From assembly GCF_007655485.1 (NCBI RefSeq), contig NZ_VJXQ01000001.1, positions 42,427 to 106,426 on the forward strand: a stretch of DNA of 64,000 nt, given 5' to 3'. Numbering within the stretch: position 1 is the stretch's first letter; each line of letters begins with the position of its first letter. The notes under the pieces are model-generated. The model saw only the letters and a list, made by a program, of their open reading frames with translations, was not told where the DNA came from and did not search any database. Positions 24,751 to 31,031 of the stretch are shown here, piece by piece. The stretch comes from Halobellus captivus (GTDB lineage Archaea; Halobacteriota; Halobacteria; Halobacteriales; Haloferacaceae). The translations under genes were made by a program, and so were the position numbers.

Positions 24751-24764
24751 GTAAGTATTCTTCG
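24751..24764 (+). repeat. Right copy of the 14-bp subterminal inverted repeat
   Basis: GTAAGTATTCTTCG, 15 bp inside the right core and just upstream of the integrase start. Inverted relative to 17180-17193 with one mismatch. Confidence 0.55.
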
Positions 24765-24779
24765 TATCTACAGGAGACA

Positions 24780-24792
24780 ACGACGAGTACCT
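24780..24792 (+). repeat. Right attachment core (attR)
   Basis: ACGACGAGTACCT, identical to 17156-17168. To the right, host coding sequence resumes in frame with the target gene. Confidence 0.8.
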
Positions 24793-24871
24793 CTCGGGGA
24801 TGACGTTCGAGGAGATGACCGGCCAGAATCAGTACCCGCAGCGCGACGACGAGCGCCGGTACCAGATGTGA
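24780..24871 (+). pseudogene. Displaced 3' end of the integration-target gene
   Basis: Reads DEYLSGMTFEEMTGQNQ then a short basic/acidic end RRYQM and the TGA at 24869-24871. It has no start codon of its own in a suitable context and host-like GC-rich codons. Joining it to the first 82 codons of the gene at 16924 gives an uninterrupted protein of about 107 residues, the presumed empty-site gene. Confidence 0.85.
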
Positions 24872-25087
24872 CCTCACGCTGACGAGCGTTTATATAGGAG
24901 GAGGCGGCCACCCCCGCTGTGATCTGATGGTCGCCCCTCGTCGGGTTGCGGTTGTTCGGCACGCCGACGTGGGGGACGATAGCGACGACGGCGGGGGTGT
25001 CGTCGCGAGTCGCCAGCGCTGTGCCGACTGTTCGCCCCTCATCGCTAGAGCGGTGCGTTTTATTCCTCGGAGCCACCGATACCACGT

Positions 25088-25348
25088 ATGGACACCGACG
25101 AGGTCGAACGACGCATCGAAGCCGCGATTTCGGACGCCGAGGCGACGGTCACGCTCCCGCGCGTCCCCGACGAGGACCACGAGGACGCCCACTACGCGGC
25201 CGTGGTCGTCTCGCCCGCGTTCGAGGGAAAGACGCTCGTACAGCAGCACCAGATGGTGTACGACGCCCTCGGCGACGCGATGACCACTGAGATCCACGCC
25301 CTGGAGATGAAGACCTTCACGCCCGAGGAGTACCGGGACCGAAGCTGA
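25088..25348 (+). CDS. bolA: BolA family protein
   Basis: 86 aa. The BolA fold signature HYAAVVVSPAFEGKTLVQQHQ (about 35-55) and the helix VYDALGDAM are clear; the C-terminus is IHALEMKTFTPEEY. BolA proteins work with monothiol glutaredoxins in iron-sulfur cluster handling and bind via a conserved His in this region. It sits just right of attR and is probably transcribed alone, with a TTTTATT promoter-like stretch about 40 bases upstream of the ATG. No glutaredoxin gene is adjacent. Confidence 0.85.
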   Translation: MDTDEVERRIEAAISDAEATVTLPRVPDEDHEDAHYAAVVVSPAFEGKTLVQQHQMVYDALGDAMTTEIHALEMKTFTPEEYRDRS

Positions 25349-25357
25349 TCGGACCGT

Positions 25358-25528
25358 CTACCGTGTCTGAGCGGCCCGTGGGCCACACGACTGTTCGAAT
25401 TCCCGGATGCTCTCGTCGGTTCCGACGACGAGTCTGTCGTCCGACTCGATGCGAATTTCGGGGCCGACGTCGGTGACGACGCCACCGTTTCGTTCGACGG
25501 CGAGGACAGTCGCGCCGTTTCCACGCGT
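25358..25528 (-). pseudogene. Remnant of a TrkA-C (RCK_C) domain protein
   Basis: On the minus strand the frame ending at TAG (25358-25360) reads GATVLAVERNGGVVTDVGP then IRIESDDRLVVGTDESIREF. This is the typical C-terminal part of a TrkA-C/RCK_C regulatory domain of potassium channels and transporters. Upstream an in-frame TGA (25529-25531) closes it and there is no start codon, so only about 55 C-terminal residues remain. It lies between bolA and fumC, 600 bp from the integrative element, and is probably a decayed gene rather than a frameshifted whole one. Confidence 0.65.
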
Positions 25529-25659
25529 TCACGTGTGAAACGCAGACAGACGGATGTGTTAAACAGACGAAAGACGCCGGGACTGACTCTCCCGGGCGTG
25601 CTCTCGGCACCGGAACCGAACCGACGGGTTTTACGCGACGCCCGGCCGTCGATTCGGAT

Positions 25660-27069
25660 ATGTCCGACGACGAGTACCGCATCGAGCGGGACAGCCTCGG
25701 AGAGATGCAGGTGCCGAAAGACGCCTACTGGGGCGCACAGACCCAGCGTGCGGTCGAGAACTTCCCGATCTCGGGGATCGCCTTCGGCCGCCGGTTCGTC
25801 CGGGCGCTCGGGATCGTCAAGAAGGCGGCCGCGCAGGCGAACCGGGATCTGGGCCTCGTAGACGACGAGGTCGCGGACGCCATCGTCGAGGCCGCGGACG
25901 AGGTCATCGCGGGCGAGCACGACGAACAGTTCCCCGTCGACGTCTTCCAGACCGGATCGGGGACGTCGTCGAATATGAACGCCAACGAGGTGATCGCTAA
26001 CCGCGCCGCCGAGAGTATGGGCGAGTCGATCGGCGACCGCGTCGTCCACCCGAACGACCACGTCAACTTCGGGCAGTCCTCGAACGACGTGATCCCGACG
26101 GCGATGCACGTCTCGGCGCTCGAAGCCGTCCAGAAGGATCTGGTTCCCGCGCTCGAAACCCTCGCCGACGCGCTCGAAGCGAAGGAAGCGGAGTTCGACG
26201 GCGTCGTCAAGACCGGTCGGACCCACCTGCAGGACGCGACGCCGATCCGACTCGGCCAGGAGTTCGCGGGTTACCGCACGCAGGTCGAGAAGGGAATCAC
26301 TCGGGCGGAGCACGTCACCGACCACCTCGGCGAACTCGCGCTCGGCGGGACGGCGGTCGGAACCGGCCTCAACACCCACCCGGAGTTTCCCGAGCGCGCC
26401 GCCGCGTACATATCCGAGGAGACCGGCCTCGACTTCCGCCCGGCCGACAGCCACTTCGAGGCGCAGGCCGCCCACGACGCGATGAGCGAGGGCCACGGCG
26501 CGCTCCGGACGGTCGCGGGGTCGCTCAACAAGATCGCAAACGACCTCCGACTCCTCGCGTCGGGACCGCGGAACGGCCTCGGGGAGATCGAACAGCCCGA
26601 GAATCAGCCCGGCAGTTCGATTATGCCCGGCAAGATCAACCCGGTCGTCGCCGAGGCGGTGAACCAGGTGCACAAGCAGGTCGTCGGCAACGACGCCGCC
26701 GTCGCCGCCGGCGCGGCCGAGGGCCAGATCGATCTCAACCTCTACAAGCCGGTTCTCGCGCACAACTTCCTGCAGTCGGCCGAACTCCTGTCGAACGCCA
26801 GCGAGGTGTTCGCCGAGCGCTTCGTCGCGAAACTCGAAGCCAACGAGGCGGTCTGTGCGGAGCAGGTCGAGCGTTCGATGGCGCTCGCGACGGCGCTGAA
26901 CCCGACAATCGGCTACGATAAGGCCAGCGAGGTCGCGAAGGCGGCGCTCAAGGAGGGCAAGACGGTCAAGGAAGTCGTCATCGAGAAGGGCTACCTCACC
27001 GAGGCGGAGGCCGACGAGGTACTCGACCCCGAGTCGATGACCCACCGCGGCATCCTCGGCGACGACTGA
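25660..27069 (+). CDS. fumC: Fumarate hydratase class II
   Basis: 469 aa, the normal length. It catalyses reversible hydration of fumarate to malate in the TCA cycle. Evidence: QTGSGTSSNMNANEV, the substrate-binding GRTHLQDATPIRLGQEFAGY and the family signature GSSIMPGKINPV with the catalytic Ser. The cytosolic enzyme works as a tetramer without an iron-sulfur cluster. ATG at 25660. The neighbours are unrelated. The stop codon lies in an 18-bp tandem repeat. Confidence 0.95.
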   Translation: MSDDEYRIERDSLGEMQVPKDAYWGAQTQRAVENFPISGIAFGRRFVRALGIVKKAAAQANRDLGLVDDEVADAIVEAADEVIAGEHDEQFPVDVFQTGSGTSSNMNANEVIANRAAESMGESIGDRVVHPNDHVNFGQSSNDVIPTAMHVSALEAVQKDLVPALETLADALEAKEAEFDGVVKTGRTHLQDATPIRLGQEFAGYRTQVEKGITRAEHVTDHLGELALGGTAVGTGLNTHPEFPERAAAYISEETGLDFRPADSHFEAQAAHDAMSEGHGALRTVAGSLNKIANDLRLLASGPRNGLGEIEQPENQPGSSIMPGKINPVVAEAVNQVHKQVVGNDAAVAAGAAEGQIDLNLYKPVLAHNFLQSAELLSNASEVFAERFVAKLEANEAVCAEQVERSMALATALNPTIGYDKASEVAKAALKEGKTVKEVVIEKGYLTEAEADEVLDPESMTHRGILGDD

Positions 27070-27113
27070 TACCGAGCCAACGACTACTATCGAACCGGCG
27101 ACTAGTACGAACG
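27063..27113 (+). repeat. 18-bp tandem repeat (2.8 copies) spanning the fumC stop
   Basis: Units start at 27063, 27081 and 27099, each beginning CGACT and with a TA near position 8-9. The TGA at 27067-27069 is inside the first unit. Confidence 0.75.
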
Positions 27114-27146
27114 TACGCTTTTGCCCGTGCGGTCGTATGCGGACGT

Positions 27147-27914
27147 ATGGCGGGCCCGGATCCAGACGAACTGTTGGCCGTCGTCGATCGGTTCCCGAAA
27201 CCGCCCGAGTCGGACCGGTTCGACCGCGCGGACGACCTGCTCGACGGCACCTACAGCGCGATCGCGAACTCGTGGTACCCCGAGCTACAGCGCTACGCGG
27301 CGGCGTACGCCGATGGCGATATTCTTCGCGAGGCCGTGTTGGAGCACGTCGAATCGGTCCCGTCGTTCCGACTCGCCGAGGGAGCGACGCCGCTGACCAG
27401 ACGGAGAGAGGCGCTGGTATCTGCTGCCGAAACCCTCGATTCGGTAGCCGCCGTCTCGACGTGGTACGAGGACCTGTGGTCGCTGCTCGCGGACACGCCG
27501 CGCTCTCTGGGCCGTCTCGAACGGTTGCTGCACGGTTTCGGATACGCGGCTGCGCACGTCCTGTTTCTCGGGGCGTCTTCCCCCGATGAAGTCGTGCGTC
27601 GGCTCCGCTGGGCATACCGCACCGTCGGCGTCCGCATCGACTCGACGGGTTCGCGCGCCGGGACCGAGCGAACGACGTTCACGTGTCCGTACCGGAACGT
27701 CGCGGCGGGGACGTGCGGGAACCGGTGGCTGTGTCACGAGAAACTGGACCGCGTCGACGACGGCTACGTGACGTACCTCGGCGAGCGCGGAATCGATTAC
27801 CAGCGGCCACGGGGATGTGCCGACTCCGAGCAGTGCTACTCGTCGGTCGCCCGGGACGGGCCTCGGCAGTGGTGGCCGAGGACGCCGCCCGGTGCGGTCG
27901 AGGGTGATCCGTGA
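27147..27914 (+). CDS. Uncharacterised cysteine-containing haloarchaeal protein
   Basis: 255 aa. The N-terminal two thirds are helical without recognisable motifs. The C-terminal part has ordered cysteines: FTCPYRN, GTCGNRWLCHEKLDRVDDGY and RGCADSEQCYSSV. Six cysteines with aromatic and basic residues could bind iron-sulfur or zinc. I do not recognise the family. The next gene, a methyltransferase, starts 17 bases after its stop, and a 15-16-bp duplication covers the junction, so they probably share a transcript. Confidence 0.7.
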   Translation: MAGPDPDELLAVVDRFPKPPESDRFDRADDLLDGTYSAIANSWYPELQRYAAAYADGDILREAVLEHVESVPSFRLAEGATPLTRRREALVSAAETLDSVAAVSTWYEDLWSLLADTPRSLGRLERLLHGFGYAAAHVLFLGASSPDEVVRRLRWAYRTVGVRIDSTGSRAGTERTTFTCPYRNVAAGTCGNRWLCHEKLDRVDDGYVTYLGERGIDYQRPRGCADSEQCYSSVARDGPRQWWPRTPPGAVEGDP

Positions 27915-27933
27915 TGTGGGGTGATCTGTGATG
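27902..27933 (+). repeat. 15-16-bp duplication across a stop/start junction
   Basis: GGGTGATCCGTGATGT then GGGGTGATCTGTGATG. The first unit holds the TGA stop of the upstream gene; the second holds the GTG/ATG start of the methyltransferase gene. Confidence 0.6.
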
Positions 27934-28626
27934 CCGCATCATCGAGGGGATGGACCTGCCCCGTTCGACATCGAGTCGGTTCGTCGAATCCGTCGCGAGT
28001 ACGGCGCGTGGGCACCGGTCTACGACTGGTTCGCACGGGCGACGTCCTCGATCGGCGGCGTCCGCGACGGGTGCGTGGCCGCGCTCGACCTCGACCCCGG
28101 CGACACGGTCGTCGACTTCGGCTGCGGCCCGGGCGTCAACTTCCCCGCGCTCCGCGAGGCCGTCGGCCCCGAGGGTCGCGTCGTCGGCGTCGACGTCACC
28201 CGCCCGATGCTCGAACGGGCCCGCGGACTCGCGGAGCGACGCGGCTGGGAGAACGTCTCGCTCGTCCAGGGCGACGCCACGAATCCGCCGATCGAATCGG
28301 CCGACGCTGTGCTCGCGACGTTCGTCACGTCGCTGTTTCCGGACCCGTACGCCGTCTGTGGCTGGTGCGAACTCGCCGACAGCGTGGTCGTGGCGAACTT
28401 CGCCCCCCACGGCGGGCGAGTTGCGAACGCCGCTCTGGGCGCGTTCGCCCGGTTGAACGCGCGCCTGTTCGACTTCGAGGCGGCAGACCCGCTCCGGCAA
28501 CTCGACGCGCGAACGGCCGAATCCCGGCGCGCGCTCTCGGACTGTCTGGACTCGGTCGACTACCGGGACTACGTGTTCGGCACGATCCGCGTCCACGCCG
28601 GACACCGGCGATCGGACGCGGAATGA
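27931..28626 (+). CDS. Class I SAM-dependent methyltransferase
   Basis: 231 aa from ATG 27931; a GTG one codon upstream is equally in frame. The N-terminus has the UbiE/MenG-like lead (YGAWAPVYDWFARATS). The SAM site is VVDFGCGPGVNFPALREA (about 61-78), the acidic loop is VVGVDVTRPML, and VQGDATNPPIESADAVLATF is motif II. The C-terminal part is helical. The substrate is unknown; a quinone or other lipid-soluble small molecule is typical of the subfamily. Probably co-transcribed with the cysteine-rich protein before it. Confidence 0.8.
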   Translation: MPHHRGDGPAPFDIESVRRIRREYGAWAPVYDWFARATSSIGGVRDGCVAALDLDPGDTVVDFGCGPGVNFPALREAVGPEGRVVGVDVTRPMLERARGLAERRGWENVSLVQGDATNPPIESADAVLATFVTSLFPDPYAVCGWCELADSVVVANFAPHGGRVANAALGAFARLNARLFDFEAADPLRQLDARTAESRRALSDCLDSVDYRDYVFGTIRVHAGHRRSDAE

Positions 28627-28686
28627 ATAGACGAGTGGCGACTCGGAAATCGATACGTTGATACTCGAAACCGTCGAAATCAGCGT

Positions 28687-28851
28687 ATGCAGGGACTCCA
28701 GTACAGTCGGGAGCGAGGTCGCGATCTCCTCGAATGCCGACACTGCGGGGCGACGTTCCCCGAGGGGAGCGCGACGACCGACGGTTGGCACTACGCTTGC
28801 CCCGAGTGCGAGGAGGCGAGCGGGATCGGTGACGGGTTGCGCCGTCTGTAG
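28687..28851 (+). CDS. Small CxxC zinc-ribbon protein
   Basis: 54 aa, found by hand translation. It starts MQGLQYSRERGRDLLECRHC and contains CRHCGATF … ACPECEEA, two CxxC knuckles 21 residues apart, ending GLRRL. Small two-knuckle zinc proteins of this size are numerous in haloarchaea and mostly uncharacterised. Its TAG stop (28849-28851) lies in the first unit of a seven-copy tandem repeat. Confidence 0.7.
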   Translation: MQGLQYSRERGRDLLECRHCGATFPEGSATTDGWHYACPECEEASGIGDGLRRL

Positions 28852-28987
28852 CTGGAATCGGAGTAACGTAGTCGGAATCGAGTTTGCATAGTCTAGATCA
28901 CGGTTATGTAGTCTGGATTCACGGTTACGTAGTTCGGGTCGCGTTAACGTAATCGGAATCGCATTAACGTAGTCGGTGCCGTATTTG
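28846..28987 (+). repeat. Seven-copy 20-21-bp degenerate tandem repeat
   Basis: Units begin at 28846, 28867, 28887, 28907, 28928, 28948 and 28968. The consensus is CGTAGTCGGAATCGCGTTAA with a TA(G/A) at positions 3-5. The first unit contains the stop codon of the zinc-ribbon gene. It fills the gap before gatE. Confidence 0.85.
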
Positions 28988-29075
28988 TTTCGTCGGAGTC
29001 GCCGTTCGTCTCCACGGTGGATTCGTCGGCACGGACTGAATCATTTTTTACGCCGGGCGTGCGCACGTTCACGTA

Positions 29076-30944
29076 ATGACTGCGTACGACTACGACGACC
29101 TGGGCCTCGTCGCGGGGCTGGAAATCCACCAGCAGCTTGACACCGCGACGAAGCTGTTCTGTCACTGTCCGACCGACGCCCGCGAGCCCGAGTCGGCGAC
29201 GCGCTCGTTCACGCGCTATCTCCATCCGACGAAGAGCGAACTCGGCGAACTCGACGACGCGGCGCTCGAAGAGAGTCGCGTCGACCGGGAGTTCGAGTAC
29301 CTCGCCTACGACTCGACCTGCCTCGTCGAGGAGGACGAGGAGCCGCCGCACCGACTCGACCAGGAGGCGCGCGCTGTCGCACTCCAGATCGCCGCGCTCC
29401 TCGATATGGAACCGGTCGATCAGGCCCACGTGATGCGAAAGCTCGTCATCGACGGCTCCAACACGTCCGGCTTCCAGCGGACGTCGCTCATCGCGCAGGA
29501 CGGAGCCATCGAAACGAGCGACGGCGGCGTCGGCGTCGAGGACCTGCTGCTCGAAGAGGAGTCCGCCCAGCGGGTCGAAGAGCGCGACGACGGTGTCACC
29601 TTCTCGCTCGATCGACTCGGCGTGCCGCTCGTCGAGATCGGTACGCGCCCCGACATCGACTCGCCGGAACAGGCGCGCGAGGCCGCGGAGACCATCGGGA
29701 TGTTGCTTCGCTCTACCGGCGCGGTCAAGCGCGGGCTCGGGACGATCAGACAGGACGTCAACGTCTCAATCGCGGAGGGCGCGCGCGTCGAGATCAAGGG
29801 CGTCCAGGCGCTCGATCAGATCGACGAGATCGTCCGTCAGGAGGTCGGCCGCCAGGTAGAGCTGCTCGACATCCGGACGGAGCTGCACGAGCGCGGCGCC
29901 AGCGTGGGCGACGTGCGCGACGTCTCTGACGTGTTCGAGGGGACCGACTCCGGCGTCATCGGCGGCGCGCTCTCGAGCGGGGGCAGCGTGATGGCCGCCC
30001 CGCTCTACGGCTTCGACGGACTCGTCGGCCGCGAGATCCAGCCGGACCGCCGCCTCGGGACCGAACTGTCAGATCACGCCAAGCGCCACGGTGCGGGCGG
30101 CATCTTCCACACGGACGAACTGCCCGCCTACGGCGTGACCGAGGCGGAGGTCGAGGCGCTGCGCGAGGCCGTCGAGGTCGGTGACGAGGACGCGGTCGCG
30201 ATCGTCGCCGACGACGGAGAGACCGCTGAACTGGCGATCGAAGCGGCCGCGGGGCGCGCGGAAACCGCCCTCGAAGGGGTCCCCGAGGAGACGCGCGGTG
30301 CCAACGAGGACGGGACGACTCGGTACCTCCGCCCGCTCCCGGGCGCGGCGCGGATGTACCCCGAGACCGACGTGCCGCCGGTCGAACTCGACCCCTCCGA
30401 CGTCGACACGCCGGAACTCCTGACCGAGAAGGTCGAGCGCTACCAGTCCGCGTTCGATCTAGACGCCGGGTTGGCCGAGCAGGTCGCCTACGGTCGCCGA
30501 ATGCCGCTGTTCGAGCGCGCCGTCGACGAGGGGATCGACGCGACGTTCGCCGCCGGGACGTTGGAGTCGACGCTGACGGAACTCCGCCGCGACGACGTCG
30601 ACGTCGCGAGCCTGACCGACGAGCACCTGCTCGCCGTGATGCGCCTCGTCGAGGACGGCGAGTTAGCGAAGGAGGGCGTCGGCGACGTGCTCGCGACGTT
30701 GGCGGACGACCCCGAACTGGACGCCGGGGCGGCGGTCGAGGAAGCGGGGCTCTCCGGTGTCTCCGAGGACGACGTCCGCGAGGCCGTTTCCGAAGTCGTC
30801 GAGCGCAACGCCGACCAGGTCGAATCCGAGGGGATGGCCGCGTTCTCGGGATTGATGGGCGAGGCGATGGGCGCGCTTCGTGGCAAGGCGGACGGCGAGA
30901 TCGTCAGCGACGTCCTTCGTGAAGAGATTCAAAAGCGGGCGTGA
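29076..30944 (+). CDS. gatE: Glutamyl-tRNA(Gln) amidotransferase subunit E
   Basis: 622 aa. It is the archaeal-specific partner of GatD that amidates Glu-tRNA(Gln) to Gln-tRNA(Gln), needed where a glutaminyl-tRNA synthetase is missing. The catalytic kinase/amidotransferase core has GLEIHQQLDTATKLFCHCP, FQRTSLIAQDG, GVPLVEIGTRPDI and RQDVNVSIAEGARVEIKG. An insert domain with YRPLPGAARMYPETD-type sequence follows (TTRYLRPLPGAARMYPETDV region). A C-terminal YqeY-like helical domain binds tRNA. The gene is complete, starting at ATG 29076. The gatD gene is not in the window. Confidence 0.95.
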   Translation: MTAYDYDDLGLVAGLEIHQQLDTATKLFCHCPTDAREPESATRSFTRYLHPTKSELGELDDAALEESRVDREFEYLAYDSTCLVEEDEEPPHRLDQEARAVALQIAALLDMEPVDQAHVMRKLVIDGSNTSGFQRTSLIAQDGAIETSDGGVGVEDLLLEEESAQRVEERDDGVTFSLDRLGVPLVEIGTRPDIDSPEQAREAAETIGMLLRSTGAVKRGLGTIRQDVNVSIAEGARVEIKGVQALDQIDEIVRQEVGRQVELLDIRTELHERGASVGDVRDVSDVFEGTDSGVIGGALSSGGSVMAAPLYGFDGLVGREIQPDRRLGTELSDHAKRHGAGGIFHTDELPAYGVTEAEVEALREAVEVGDEDAVAIVADDGETAELAIEAAAGRAETALEGVPEETRGANEDGTTRYLRPLPGAARMYPETDVPPVELDPSDVDTPELLTEKVERYQSAFDLDAGLAEQVAYGRRMPLFERAVDEGIDATFAAGTLESTLTELRRDDVDVASLTDEHLLAVMRLVEDGELAKEGVGDVLATLADDPELDAGAAVEEAGLSGVSEDDVREAVSEVVERNADQVESEGMAAFSGLMGEAMGALRGKADGEIVSDVLREEIQKRA

Positions 30945-31031
30945 GCTGACGGGCACGGTTCGGATTGGGCTGATTTCCGAAACTGATAACTGGCACCAAA
31001 CTGTTTTAGCCGCCGTTACCCCGGGAACGGT

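Larger units (their letters stand above)
17156..24792 (-). mobile_element. 7.6-kb integrative element (integrase + primase-helicase satellite/plasmid type)
   Basis: It is bounded by the 13-bp direct repeat ACGACGAGTACCT (17156-17168 and 24780-24792); the unit length is 7624 bp. It interrupts a coding gene whose two parts can be joined across the repeat in frame. Composition is visibly lower in GC than the flanks. All genes are on the minus strand: tyrosine integrase beside attR, a non-coding region with repeats, small proteins, primase-helicase, a small membrane protein, a microprotein cluster and a lipoprotein. No capsid, terminase, portal, spike or conjugation gene is recognisable, so it is an integrative plasmid or a satellite that depends on another virus. 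Confidence 0.88.

Noticed and set aside
24872..25087. TATA-like TTTATATA at 24889-24896 and a GC-rich block as a possible RNA gene
   Set aside because: No stem, tRNA-like or box C/D pattern was convincing; it may only be a promoter for bolA or a relic.
25192..27615. An 807-codon minus-strand open frame over fumC
   Set aside because: Antisense shadow of fumC. The genuine minus-strand remnant at 25358-25528 is in a different frame.
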